The notes: a model not told the origin generated them from the letters alone. A stretch of 35,116 nt of DNA from Sphingobacteriia bacterium (GCA_009930115.1 RZYY01000016.1:1-35116), one strand, 5' to 3'; positions 8,258 through 16,409 are shown, counted from the first letter of the stretch. Numbers and translations: made by a program.

Positions 8258-8946
8258 AATTCGTTGGTTAATAATTTTTCGACCAATACGGGAACAGCGC
8301 TGGCTGCTTTGTCTTTGATGAAAATGAAATGGTCTTCGGCATTTTGTTTTGGCTCACCCGGGTCAATAAGGTATCGCGGGATGTCCGGACGTGCGTAAGT
8401 AACCAGGCCTGCTGCAGGATAAACCACCAGTGATGTGCCAATGACGATTAACAAATCAGCACTTTGAACTATCTGAATAGCTTTGTAAAGCTCTTCAACG
8501 GGTTCTCCGAACCAGACGATATGTGGTCTGAGCTGACTGCCCAAGCTACATTTATCTCCCAGTTTCAGTTCCCATCCCTTGATAGCATAAATTAAATGCG
8601 GATTGGCAGTACTTCTTGCTTTTTTAAGCTCACCGTGCAGATGCAGTATTTTTTGTGAGCCCGCTCTCTCATGCAAATCGTCAACATTTTGAGTTATTAT
8701 CTGCACATTGTATTTTTCTTCCAGTTTTACGAGGGCAAAATGTGCTGCATTGGGTTTTACTTCGAGCATTTGTTTGCGTCGGGCATTATAAAAATCAAGC
8801 ACCAGTTCCGGATTCTTTTCCCAGGCTTCCGGACTGGCAAGCTCTTCAAAACGATGGGTTTTCCAAAGTCCATTATCATCCCTGAAAGTCCTGATACCAC
8901 TTTCGGCACTGATTCCGGCCCCGGTAAGTACTACTATCGTTTTCAT
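8254..8946 (-). CDS. cobB: NAD-dependent protein deacylase, Sir2 family (CobB-like, class III)
   Basis: Sirtuins remove acyl groups from lysines, consuming NAD. The 230-residue protein has the NAD-binding GAGISAESGIRTFRD, the TQNVDDLHERAG block, the catalytic His104 in LHLHGE, RPHIVWFGE and IGTSLVVYPAA. Tyr53 and Arg56 in DFYNARRKQM are the pair that in SIRT5/CobB-type enzymes holds negatively charged acyl groups, so desuccinylation is plausible as well as deacetylation. The small zinc module lacks its four cysteines: the whole protein has a single Cys (133, in DKCSLGSQLRPH). The fold must be held another way. It is the first gene of the minus-strand run and overlaps recX by four bases. Confidence 0.93.
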   Translation of the reverse strand: MKTIVVLTGAGISAESGIRTFRDDNGLWKTHRFEELASPEAWEKNPELVLDFYNARRKQMLEVKPNAAHFALVKLEEKYNVQIITQNVDDLHERAGSQKILHLHGELKKARSTANPHLIYAIKGWELKLGDKCSLGSQLRPHIVWFGEPVEELYKAIQIVQSADLLIVIGTSLVVYPAAGLVTYARPDIPRYLIDPGEPKQNAEDHFIFIKDKAASAVPVLVEKLLTNEF

Positions 8947-9070
8947 ACTTTTTGTAAATACATCGTTGGTCCGTCATTTTTTGCTTTTGCCCGTTTTAAC
9001 ATCTGGTAAAAAATGCAACGGTTTATTTTAAAAATCATCTGATCTTTCAATAAATGCAGAAAAGAAGGAT

Positions 9071-9102
9071 AAAAAAAGCATCCCGCGGGAGAATTCCGGG
9101 AT
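9071..9102 (-). terminator. Intrinsic terminator after mdh
   Basis: On the minus strand ATCCCG and CGGGAT (9097-9102 and 9080-9085) form a 6-bp GC-rich stem with an 11-base loop. GC and seven T follow (9071-9077 read as A on the plus strand). It lies 26 bases past the mdh stop codon. Confidence 0.65.
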
Positions 9103-9128
9103 ACCGGCAAAATTAAGAATATTCTTTT

Positions 9129-10073
9129 TCAGTGAGGAAATAAACTCATGTCGTCAAGTACTTTAACAACGCTTTTGACATGTTCGGCTGATTCGTGTAA
9201 AAGTCGGTACTCTTTGTCGTTAAGGTTGAGTTCAAAGATTTCTTCAATGCCGTTTTTCCCGAGTTTAACAGGTACACCGATATAGAGGTCATTGATTCCA
9301 TACTGACCTGTTAGGCGTGCGCAAACCGGGAAAATTCGTTTCTGGTCATCTACAATACTTTCGACCATTTGAGCTGCAGCAGCTCCCGGAGCATACCAGG
9401 CGGATGTTCCCATCAGGTTGACCAGTTCCCCTCCTCCTTTCCGCGTGCGATCAACAATTTTATCGATTTGTTCCTTTGTCAGGAGCTCTGTAATGGGGAT
9501 TCCTTTAACCGAAGTGTACCTGCGCAATGGTACCATAGAATCACCATGACCGCCAAGCAATAATGCGTGAATATCTTTTGGTGAAACATCGAGTGCGTCG
9601 GCAAGAAAAGCAGTGTAACGACCGGTATCAAGTATTCCGGCCATTCCAAATACTTTGCGGCTTGGTTTGTTCGAAGTTTTCCATGCGGCATAGGTCATTA
9701 CGTCAAGCGGATTGGAAACGACGATAATAATTGCTTCCGGAGAATATTTGATGACATTTTCAGTAACTTCGACAATAATTTTGGCATTGGTACGGATAAG
9801 GTCGTCGCGGCTCATACCTGGCTTGCGCGGCAACCCTGAAGTGATGACAACAATTCCGGATCCTTTGGTACGCAAATAGTCGTTGGTAACTCCAACTACA
9901 CGGGTGTCAAAATTATTGATGGCGGATGTTTGCCATATATCAAGTGCTTTTCCTTCGGCTACTCCTTCTTTGATATCAACAAGAACAATTTCATTGGCCA
10001 GGTCTTTATGCGCGATTACATTTGCACAGGTAGCGCCAACATTGCCGGCACCTACAACGGTTATTCTTTCCAT
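9129..10073 (-). CDS. mdh: Malate dehydrogenase (LDH-like type)
   Basis: Mdh interconverts malate and oxaloacetate in the TCA cycle or its reductive branch. The 314-residue protein shows the Rossmann motif VVGAGNVGATCA at residues 6-17 and Asp33 at the end of the second strand (VLVDIKEG), which favours NAD over NADP. The substrate loop RKPGMSRDDL carries two arginines; an Arg in the RKPG position fits malate over lactate. VVSNPLDVMTY and the catalytic His176 in LLGGHGDSMVP follow. It stands alone with its own -7 element and terminator. Confidence 0.95.
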   Translation of the reverse strand: MERITVVGAGNVGATCANVIAHKDLANEIVLVDIKEGVAEGKALDIWQTSAINNFDTRVVGVTNDYLRTKGSGIVVITSGLPRKPGMSRDDLIRTNAKIIVEVTENVIKYSPEAIIIVVSNPLDVMTYAAWKTSNKPSRKVFGMAGILDTGRYTAFLADALDVSPKDIHALLLGGHGDSMVPLRRYTSVKGIPITELLTKEQIDKIVDRTRKGGGELVNLMGTSAWYAPGAAAAQMVESIVDDQKRIFPVCARLTGQYGINDLYIGVPVKLGKNGIEEIFELNLNDKEYRLLHESAEHVKSVVKVLDDMSLFPH

Positions 10074-10130
10074 AATTTAGTGATTAATTCTACGTAATTT
10101 ATCTAATTGATTGAAAAACAAATTGAAGTG

Positions 10131-10138
10131 CAAAAATA
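10131..10138 (-). promoter_or_regulatory. Bacteroidota -7 element (TATTTTTG) for mdh
   Basis: On the minus strand TATTTTTG fits TAnnTTTG and lies 57 bases before the mdh ATG. No TTG is seen at the standard -33 spacing. Confidence 0.5.
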
Positions 10139-10226
10139 CCAATTCCCATTAAAAAGTATTTTTCATTCTTTTTGTCAAAACTCAATTTATGAAATATTAA
10201 CAACGCAGGCAACACCTGAAAAAAAC

Positions 10227-10895
10227 TTACAGAATACTGTTCACGTTGGTATTGAGTGATTTAGCCGCGAGCATCAGGGAAATAATCACTATGCCTGCAC
10301 CAAGAAATCCCAGTAACACATTATCTTGGGAAATCAGGCAAAAGCTGTAAAATCCGTAAAGAAACAAAGCTGCAGCCAATCCTGTTAACGAATCAAAATA
10401 ATTGGTCCGAAATTTTGACATTCCGGTAAAAAATCCTAAAATGATTCCAATAAAAAAGTTGGCTGCAGGCATGGTGTATAATACCAGACGCACGTTATCA
10501 CTGTAATTCCATTCATACAGGAAAAAACTGTTTGCAGTAGTGGTATAACCCATTGCAAGCATCACCGAGAAAAGTATGCCATCAAATGGTTTGGTAAAAG
10601 ATTCCTTGGGCAGATAATAGAAGCGAAGCATAACAAATTTTATGAACTCGGAAAGAAATCCAATAAGGACAAATGAGTAAAAAATTATTCTGCGTAAACT
10701 ATGTACGTGGGTAAGCCAGTATTCATAAACAAAATAGAGCGCCAAAATCATTGGAATTGCTGTGAGTAGGCCGACAAAATAGGCGCTTGCAAAAAGATTG
10801 AGTACCTTTTTTTCCATTATTTTATGGGCCAAAAGTATCAGAATAAAAAAAACAATCGGAGCAATCAACAGCGGAAGGTATTTTTCAATATTCAT
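10227..10895 (-). CDS. PrsW-like multi-pass membrane protein with degenerate active-site motifs
   Basis: This 222-residue protein is almost all hydrophobic, with about seven or eight membrane segments and an N-terminus MNIEKYLPLLIAPIVFFILILL. The pattern SEFIK (Glu83, Lys86), then PFDGILF...GYTTTANSFF (Asn122), then ANFFIGIILGFFTG resembles the three motifs of PrsW-type intramembrane proteases (EExxK, DGI...GF...EN and a late His). The first Glu of motif 1 is Ser, the Glu before Asn122 is Ala121, and the late His position appears to be Asn146. If the alignment is right, the protease centre is incomplete and the protein may be a non-catalytic relative. It has its own -7 element at 10931-10938 and no cotranscribed partner. 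The family call is tentative; membrane location is firm. Confidence 0.6.
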   Translation of the reverse strand: MNIEKYLPLLIAPIVFFILILLAHKIMEKKVLNLFASAYFVGLLTAIPMILALYFVYEYWLTHVHSLRRIIFYSFVLIGFLSEFIKFVMLRFYYLPKESFTKPFDGILFSVMLAMGYTTTANSFFLYEWNYSDNVRLVLYTMPAANFFIGIILGFFTGMSKFRTNYFDSLTGLAAALFLYGFYSFCLISQDNVLLGFLGAGIVIISLMLAAKSLNTNVNSIL

Positions 10896-10930
10896 ATTTT
10901 TGAGGGTTATTGGAATGATGAATTTTACGG

Positions 10931-10938
10931 CAAATATA
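10931..10938 (-). promoter_or_regulatory. Bacteroidota -7 element (TATATTTG) for the PrsW-like gene
   Basis: On the minus strand TATATTTG fits TAnnTTTG and ends about 35 bases before the ATG at 10895. Confidence 0.5.
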
Positions 10939-11101
10939 ATTTTTTTGGAACTATTAGGCGAAGAGAAGTGAAAATCAGATTATCCTTACAGTAAGATACA
11001 AACCAGAACTTTAACAAAACCGTTAAACAAAAATTCTGATATAGTGGTTATTAAAACGGAAACTGTTTGTTTTGGAATAAATTTAAGTACCAGCTTTGCG
11101 C

Positions 11102-11965
11102 ATGAATAACTCAATTTTAATTACTGAAGCACCCCGCGATGCCATGCAGGGACTAAAAAGATTTATTCCTACCGGTCAGAAAGCACGATTAATCAATGCC
11201 CTGTTAAAGGTAGGTTTCGATATTATTGATTTTGGTAGTTTTGTTTCCCCGAAAGCTATTCCTCAATTGAGCGACACAGCCGACGTAATCAGTATGCTTG
11301 ATATGAGCAACACAAGATCACAACTGATGGCTATTGTCGGAAATCCGAAGGGTGCAGAAAGAGCTGCTGATTTTGACGAAATTTCCTGTGTCGGGTTTCC
11401 TTTTTCTTTCTCTGAAACTTTTCTTCGTTTAAATATTAATTCCACACTCAAACAAGCATGTCGAACTGTAGATGAGATAAAAGAAATTTGTCAGAAAAAG
11501 AACAAAAAGCTGCTTGTTTATCTTTCGATGGCTTTCGGAAATCCATATGGCGATCCTTGGAGCCCGGAAATGATTGTGGAATGGGCGAAATATCTGGAGG
11601 AGCGAGAAATAGAAATTATTGCCCTTTCAGATATTATCGGAGTTGCTGATGGCGCTTTGGTAGGAAAGGTAATAAAGGAGGTTTTGCATGAAGTCAGAAA
11701 ATCTGAAATAGGTCTTCATTTGCATACTGATATGCATACCTGGCACGAAAAAGTTGATGCAGCCTATCAAAATGGTTGCCGCCGTTTCGACGGTGTAATG
11801 GGGGGAATAGGTGGATGCCCTATGGCTGGTTATGAATTGGTTGGCAATTTGAATACAAAATTTCTGATTGATTATTGCAAAGAGAAAAATATTCCGCTCC
11901 AACTCGATCCTCAGGCTTTTGAAACTGCATTTTCCGAAGTAATTAAAACCTATGTAATGATTTGA
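11102..11965 (+). CDS. Hydroxymethylglutaryl-CoA lyase-like enzyme (DRE-TIM family)
   Basis: HMG-CoA lyase splits HMG-CoA into acetoacetate and acetyl-CoA in leucine breakdown. The 287-residue protein (ATG at 11102, preferred over an in-frame TTG two codons earlier) has the DRE-TIM barrel entry TEAPRDAMQG with Arg12 and Asp13, where typical lyases have GPRDGLQ. It also has the metal-binding pair H206-x-H208 (LHLHTDMH) and the glycine-rich catalytic loop GGIGGCPMAGYELVGNLNT with Cys239, which matches the HMG-CoA lyase signature. The A-P-R-D-A-M variant and the missing extra Asp after the second His differ from the classic enzyme, so a related acyl-CoA lyase is possible. No leucine-degradation genes lie next to it. 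Confidence 0.8.
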   Translation: MNNSILITEAPRDAMQGLKRFIPTGQKARLINALLKVGFDIIDFGSFVSPKAIPQLSDTADVISMLDMSNTRSQLMAIVGNPKGAERAADFDEISCVGFPFSFSETFLRLNINSTLKQACRTVDEIKEICQKKNKKLLVYLSMAFGNPYGDPWSPEMIVEWAKYLEEREIEIIALSDIIGVADGALVGKVIKEVLHEVRKSEIGLHLHTDMHTWHEKVDAAYQNGCRRFDGVMGGIGGCPMAGYELVGNLNTKFLIDYCKEKNIPLQLDPQAFETAFSEVIKTYVMI

Positions 11966-12092
11966 CGGGAAATTTTTAAGCTTCAGTAGGTGATTGAATT
12001 AATCAAAATTTATGTGGTTCAAATAATACCCGGATCATAGAACCTCCATCCTGATAAAAAACCGGCCTGTTGAAAAAATCTTAAAAAACAAT

Positions 12093-12123
12093 TTGGTGCT
12101 CAATCCCTTTCGGTTTAATTTTG
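12093..12123 (+). promoter_or_regulatory. Promoter of pyrBI (TTG - 20 bp - TAATTTTG)
   Basis: TTG at 12093-12095, then 20 bases, then TAATTTTG at 12116-12123 fit both elements of the Bacteroidota housekeeping promoter, the best match in the window. Transcription should start near 12130, so the transcript contains the leader ORF and the hairpin before pyrB. Confidence 0.7.
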
Positions 12124-12139
12124 CATTCTAAAAAAGCAA

Positions 12140-12244
12140 ATGATTATTTATCAAAATAAGGTTTGTTTCCCAGGCAAGACAAGAAGTATCTCCGGAGAGG
12201 TACTTCTTTTTTTTGTTCTTAAAATGCAAAATCATATCAAATAA
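12140..12244 (+). CDS. Candidate pyrB leader peptide (34 codons) running through the attenuator
   Basis: ATG at 12140 opens a 34-codon frame (MIIYQNKVCFPGK...) that ends in tandem stops TAATAA at 12242-12247, six bases before the pyrB ATG. It begins about 10 bases after the predicted transcription start, behind an A-rich stretch typical of translation starts in this phylum; there is no Shine-Dalgarno. The frame stays open through the whole terminator hairpin and its U-tract (encoding VLLFFVL). This mirrors the enterobacterial pyrBI leader, where a translating ribosome close behind RNA polymerase prevents the hairpin from forming when UTP is low and polymerase pauses. An open frame of this length can arise by chance, so the call rests on its position. 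Confidence 0.45.
   Translation: MIIYQNKVCFPGKTRSISGEVLLFFVLKMQNHIK
12181..12214 (+). terminator. Intrinsic terminator/attenuator in the pyrB leader
   Basis: 12181-12192 (AAGAAGTATCTC) pairs with 12197-12208 (GAGGTACTTCTT) to give a 12-bp stem with one U-G pair and a CGGA tetraloop. A T-run follows to 12214. It lies downstream of the pyrB promoter and 39 bases before the pyrB ATG, so it would end the pyrB transcript unless overridden. It could also stop read-through from the gene ending at 11965, but the intervening promoter makes an attenuator role more likely. Confidence 0.8.
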
Positions 12245-12253
12245 TAACGGAAA

Positions 12254-13165
12254 ATGAAAAACAGAAACCTGATTTCAATCAACGACTTTTCGAAGGAGGA
12301 GCAGCTTCGCATTCTTGAGTTGGCAGCCGAATTTGAACAGCAACCCACACAGAAGATTCTGGAGAATTTTGTGGTGGCCACATTATTTTTTGAACCATCC
12401 ACGCGCACCCGGCTCAGTTTCGAGAGTGCCGCATCAAGACTCGGTGCCAAAGTCATCGGGTTTTCTTCGGCAGCTTCGAGCAGCGTTACCAAGGGAGAGT
12501 CTTTAAAAGACACAATTCTCACCGTCAGCAATTACTCCGACATCATTGTAATGCGGCATCCGCGGGAAGGGAGTGCACGATATGCGGCTGAAGTATCTCC
12601 TGTACCAGTTATCAATGCCGGTGACGGAGCAAATCAACATCCGACACAGACATTGCTTGACATGTATTCGATACAAAAAACACAAGGTACCCTGGACAAC
12701 CTTCAAGTGGCTTTTGTAGGCGATTTAAAATATGGACGGACGGTGCACTCTCTCACCATGGCGCTTACCCAGTTCAATACAACTTTTCATCTGGTTTCGC
12801 CACTTGAACTAAAATTACCCAGTTATGTGAAGCGTCACATAAAAGAAAAAAACCTGGCATATTATCAATACACTGAACTGATGGAAATTATTCCAAAAGT
12901 TGACATTATTTATATGACACGTATTCAACGTGAACGTTTCAGCGATCCCATGGAATACGAAAAGGTAAAGAATGCCTACAATCTTAGTAACAACATGCTT
13001 ACCGATGCTCGTTCAAACATGCGGATATTGCACCCCCTTCCAAGAGTCAACGAAATAGCCGAAGACGTGGATAATAACCCTAAAGCTTATTATTTTCAGC
13101 AGGCGCTCAACGGGGTTTTTGTCCGTCAGGCGCTGCTGTCTGCAATTCTTGGAGTAAAAAAATAA
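12254..13165 (+). CDS. pyrB: Aspartate carbamoyltransferase, catalytic subunit
   Basis: PyrB joins carbamoyl phosphate and aspartate to N-carbamoyl-aspartate, the first committed step of pyrimidine synthesis. The 303-residue protein has the carbamoyl-phosphate motif FFEPSTRTRLSFE, then KGESLKDT, HPREGSARYAAE, NAGDGANQHPTQTLLD, GDLKYGRTVHSL, the aspartate-site region MTRIQRERF and the closing HPLPRVNEI. It is followed after 19 bases by pyrI, so the enzyme should be the allosteric class (catalytic trimers plus regulatory dimers) as in enterobacteria. The leader upstream suggests control by attenuation. Confidence 0.97.
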   Translation: MKNRNLISINDFSKEEQLRILELAAEFEQQPTQKILENFVVATLFFEPSTRTRLSFESAASRLGAKVIGFSSAASSSVTKGESLKDTILTVSNYSDIIVMRHPREGSARYAAEVSPVPVINAGDGANQHPTQTLLDMYSIQKTQGTLDNLQVAFVGDLKYGRTVHSLTMALTQFNTTFHLVSPLELKLPSYVKRHIKEKNLAYYQYTELMEIIPKVDIIYMTRIQRERFSDPMEYEKVKNAYNLSNNMLTDARSNMRILHPLPRVNEIAEDVDNNPKAYYFQQALNGVFVRQALLSAILGVKK

Positions 13166-13184
13166 AACAATAAGAGAAATAATT

Positions 13185-13655
13185 ATGGAAAGTACAAATC
13201 AAAGAAAAGAACTCAAGGTATCAGCCATTGAAAATGGTACCGTGATCGATCACATTCCTGCCCAAAGTCTTTTCAGGGTGATTCGGATACTTCGCCTTGA
13301 CAGGCTCGAAGATCAGATTCTTTTTGGAACCAACCTCGACAGCAAAAAATATGGCAAGAAAGGAATCATCAAAGTAAGTAATGTTTTTTTTAAAAGCGAG
13401 GAAATCAATAAAATTGCCCTTGTGGCACCCACTGCGACACTTATTGTGATCAAAAACTACCAGGTTGTCAGCAAAACTCAGGTTGAAATCCCAAAACATG
13501 TTGAAAAAATTGTCAAGTGTTTCAACCCCAACTGTATTACCAATCACGAAAATATCCCCACAAAATTTGATGTGATATTGGAAGGCGATACGCTGAAACT
13601 GAGTTGTTATTACTGTGAAAAAACCACGTCTAAAGAGGACATGGTTTTTCTGTAA
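13185..13655 (+). CDS. pyrI: Aspartate carbamoyltransferase, regulatory subunit
   Basis: PyrI binds CTP/ATP and holds the PyrB trimers together through a structural zinc site. The 156-residue protein has the nucleotide-binding N-terminal domain (NGTVIDHIPAQSLFRVIRIL, ...FGTNLDSKKYGKKGIIKV) and the four zinc cysteines C112, C117, C141 and C144 (CFNPNC ... CYYC). Length and spacing are normal. It is cotranscribed with pyrB. Confidence 0.96.
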   Translation: MESTNQRKELKVSAIENGTVIDHIPAQSLFRVIRILRLDRLEDQILFGTNLDSKKYGKKGIIKVSNVFFKSEEINKIALVAPTATLIVIKNYQVVSKTQVEIPKHVEKIVKCFNPNCITNHENIPTKFDVILEGDTLKLSCYYCEKTTSKEDMVFL

Positions 13656-13690
13656 CGATAAATTTTTAGGCAGTTTTGTGCTGAAGAAAA

Positions 13691-13741
13691 CCCTGCCTGC
13701 ACTTTACCTGATCAATTTGCGATCAGCAAAAACATGCAGGG
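13691..13741. repeat. Nested inverted repeats between convergent pyrI and hcp
   Basis: CCCTGC (13691-13696) and GCAGGG (13736-13741), or in a shifted register CCTGCA (13696-13701) and TGCAGG (13735-13740), enclose a second hairpin CTGATC/GATCAG (13708-13713, 13721-13726). The site lies in the 163-base gap between two converging genes and could end transcription from both sides, but no T-tract follows on either strand. Function is uncertain. Confidence 0.3.
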
Positions 13742-13818
13742 GTATGATTCTTAAATAAGATGTGTCAGCGAAACCTCCTGATGAAGATTAAAGGTCTTCC
13801 GGGATGATTAGTAACAGA

Positions 13819-15471
13819 TTAGTTGAGGAAGAGTTTCATATCTTCATCAACGGTTTTGATTCCTGCGATACCAAATTTTTCGACGAGTACTTTTGCAACA
13901 TTGGGTGAAAGGAATCCTGGCAATGTAGGCCCAAGGTGGATATTTTTTACCCCAAGATATAGCAAGGCAAGCAAAACAATAACTGCTTTCTGCTCATACC
14001 ATGCGATATTGTAGGCAATTGGCAACTCATTGATGTCATTCAGTTCGAAAACTTCTTTCAGTTTCAGTGCGATCACTGCCAGTGAGTAGGAATCGTTGCA
14101 TTGTCCGGCATCAAGTACACGAGGTATTCCGTTTATGTCTCCGAGAGGCAGCTTATTGTAACGATATTTGGCACAGCCTGCTGTAAGAATTACCGTATCT
14201 TTTGGAAGTTTTTCAGCGAATTCGGTGTAGTAGGCCCTTTCTTTAAAGCGACCATCACAACCGGCCATAACGAAAAACTTGCGAATGGCTCCTGATTTCA
14301 CTGCGTCCACGATTTTATCCGCCAGTTGTATTACCTGATTGTGTGCAAAACCACCTATGATTTCACCTTTTTCGATTTCAACCGGTGGCTTGCAGGTTTT
14401 TGCCATTTCAATAATCTCTGAAAAATCTTTCATTCCGCCGTTAATTCTGTCAGGGATATGTTTCGATCCGGGATAGCCAGCAGCACCGGTGGTGAAAATA
14501 CGATGGGTGTAGGTGGCATTCTTTGACGGAGGTACAATGCAGTTAGTAGTAAAAAGAACAGGACCGTTGAATGTTTCGAATTCTTCTTTTTGTTTCCACC
14601 AGGAACTGCCATAATTCCCGACGAAATGTTTGTATTTTTTGAAGGCAGGGTAATAATTAGCCGGAAGCATTTCACTGTGTGTGTAAACGTCAATACCGGT
14701 ACCTTCGGTTTGCTTGAGCAAATCTTCCATATCGCGCAGATCATGTCCGCTTATGAGTATCCCAGGATTTTTACCAACGCCGATGTTCACTTTGGTAATT
14801 TCAGGATTACCATAGCGTGTGGTATTGGCTTTGTCCAGCAGAGCCATTCCTTCCACTCCGTATTTACCAGTTTCGAGGGTGAGAGCCACAAGGTCGTCGG
14901 CACTGAGCGAATCATCGGTAGTAGCTGCAAGCGCCCGCTGCATAAAGTTATACAGTTCAGGATTTTCCTGATCGAGGTTGAAAGCATGTTCAGTATAGGC
15001 TGCCAGCCCTTTCAGTCCATAAGTAATCATCTCGCGCAGCGAACGGATATCTTCGTTTTTGGTACTTAAAACACCAACCGAAGTGCTTTTTTCTTCAAAT
15101 GCAGCTTCGTCGTCGGCAAACCAGGTTGCTGATTCATGAGACGTTACAGGAAGTTTACCTCCTAATTCCAACAATTTATTTTTTATCCTTTTGCGTAGTT
15201 CAAGTCCTTTTCTGACGCGGTTAACAAAGACCTGCCGGTCGAAGTTGGCATTGGTGATAGTAGTGAACAAACCATCAAAAATAAATTTGTTGATTTCCCT
15301 GTCTTCATAACCAAGTTTGCGCGCTTCGGTACTGTAAATGGAAATTCCTTTAAGTACAAACATCAGCAAATCCTGCAAATTTGCAACATCGCTGGTTTTG
15401 CCGCAAACGCCCTTGATTGTGCATCCGGTGCCTTTTGCGGTTTCCTGACATTGATAACAAAACATACTCAT
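13819..15471 (-). CDS. hcp: Hydroxylamine reductase (hybrid cluster protein)
   Basis: Hcp carries a cubane cluster and the hybrid Fe-S-O cluster. It is known to reduce hydroxylamine in vitro and nitric oxide in vivo, and to take part in protein S-nitrosylation. The 550-residue protein begins with the cysteine set C5, C8, C17, C23 (CYQCQ...[10 protein letters not shown]) of the class found in anaerobes. It contains hybrid-cluster regions [55 protein letters not shown] and [13 protein letters not shown]. It is the last gene of the operon Rrf2-ferredoxin-hcp, 44 bases after the ferredoxin gene. The operon suggests a defence against nitrosative stress. A second in-frame ATG two codons in could also serve as the start. 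Confidence 0.95.
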   Translation of the reverse strand: MSMFCYQCQETAKGTGCTIKGVCGKTSDVANLQDLLMFVLKGISIYSTEARKLGYEDREINKFIFDGLFTTITNANFDRQVFVNRVRKGLELRKRIKNKLLELGGKLPVTSHESATWFADDEAAFEEKSTSVGVLSTKNEDIRSLREMITYGLKGLAAYTEHAFNLDQENPELYNFMQRALAATTDDSLSADDLVALTLETGKYGVEGMALLDKANTTRYGNPEITKVNIGVGKNPGILISGHDLRDMEDLLKQTEGTGIDVYTHSEMLPANYYPAFKKYKHFVGNYGSSWWKQKEEFETFNGPVLFTTNCIVPPSKNATYTHRIFTTGAAGYPGSKHIPDRINGGMKDFSEIIEMAKTCKPPVEIEKGEIIGGFAHNQVIQLADKIVDAVKSGAIRKFFVMAGCDGRFKERAYYTEFAEKLPKDTVILTAGCAKYRYNKLPLGDINGIPRVLDAGQCNDSYSLAVIALKLKEVFELNDINELPIAYNIAWYEQKAVIVLLALLYLGVKNIHLGPTLPGFLSPNVAKVLVEKFGIAGIKTVDEDMKLFLN

Positions 15472-15515
15472 AATTATAATTTTTTGATTAAAGATAAAAA
15501 GTTAATATCAATTGT

Positions 15516-16409
15516 TTAAATCCATTCTTCTGTTAAAACTTTTCCATTTGAGCTGATAACGGCCTGTTTGACAGGAATATTTTTTCCTGATTGCTGCACA
15601 GCAAGTTCAACAAGTCGGGTCAATCCACTGCAACAGGGGACTTCCATTCGCGCCACTGTAATAGTATTCAGCCTGGCTTCTCTGATCATTGCCACAAGTT
15701 TCTGCAAATAACTGTCCTGATTGGAATCCAGTTTGGGGCAGGCGATGGCCAGTGTTTTACATTTGAGAAAATGGGTGTGAAAATTTCCCATCGAAAATGC
15801 TGCGCAATCGGCTGCAAGCACCAGATCAGAATTTTTAAGAAACGGCGACATGGGATTGAGCAGGTGAAGCTGCACAGGCCAGTGACTTAATTCAGATCTG
15901 ACTTCGGGAAACGAGTCAACAGATCTTTCTCGATTTTCAGGGTTAATGACAAAACTTGCAGGTATTGTGCCCGGGCAGCTGCCACCACAACCTTCATTTT
16001 TTGCAGCTATTATTGCCTGATGTATTTCATTCTGGTTTAAAACAGGTTCCTGCCTGGTAATGTCAAGGTCAATTTTATTGTTTTTGATGTAAGCAATTGC
16101 TTCGCTGAGTAAATCTTCGGCACCATGCTCCCTGAGGTGCTGCAGATGTGCCAGCACAGTGTTTTTTCCTTTCTTTACCATTTCTTTCATTACCAGAACT
16201 TCGTTGTAAGGCTCGGCTTCACGTTCCTCGATTGATATCGCACCTTGCGGGCAGTTACCCACGCAGGCACCAAGTCCATCGCAAAACAAATCACTGACCA
16301 GACGTGCTTTTCCGTCAATAATTTGCAGTGCACCTTCATGACAGTTTGGAATACAAAGCCCACACCCGTTACATCTTTCTTCATCAATACTGATAATCTT
16401 TCTCTTCAT
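15516..16409 (-). CDS. Hcp-associated 4Fe-4S ferredoxin-domain protein
   Basis: This 297-residue protein begins with two ferredoxin-like motifs. The first is complete (C13xxC16xxC19xxxC23, in RCNGCGLCIPNC). The second (FCDGLGACVGNCP) has only three cysteines because Leu replaces the second one, so it may bind a different cluster. The rest has further cysteine pairs (EGCGGSCPG, DCAAF, CPKLD, VPCCSG) and may hold another redox site. Its ATG follows the regulator's TAA with no gap and hcp follows 44 bases later, so it probably delivers electrons to Hcp. That role is inference from the operon and the ferredoxin motifs. There is no generally used symbol. Confidence 0.82.
   Translation of the reverse strand: MKRKIISIDEERCNGCGLCIPNCHEGALQIIDGKARLVSDLFCDGLGACVGNCPQGAISIEEREAEPYNEVLVMKEMVKKGKNTVLAHLQHLREHGAEDLLSEAIAYIKNNKIDLDITRQEPVLNQNEIHQAIIAAKNEGCGGSCPGTIPASFVINPENRERSVDSFPEVRSELSHWPVQLHLLNPMSPFLKNSDLVLAADCAAFSMGNFHTHFLKCKTLAIACPKLDSNQDSYLQKLVAMIREARLNTITVARMEVPCCSGLTRLVELAVQQSGKNIPVKQAVISSNGKVLTEEWI

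Noticed and set aside
11966-12092. Possible terminator or small gene after the HMG-CoA lyase-like gene
   Set aside because: I found no hairpin with a T-run and no convincing frame in this stretch; the only strong terminator lies beyond the pyrB promoter.
14590-15069. Open frame of 159 codons antisense to hcp
   Set aside because: hcp has all its expected motifs on the opposite strand; the antisense frame shows no recognisable protein features.
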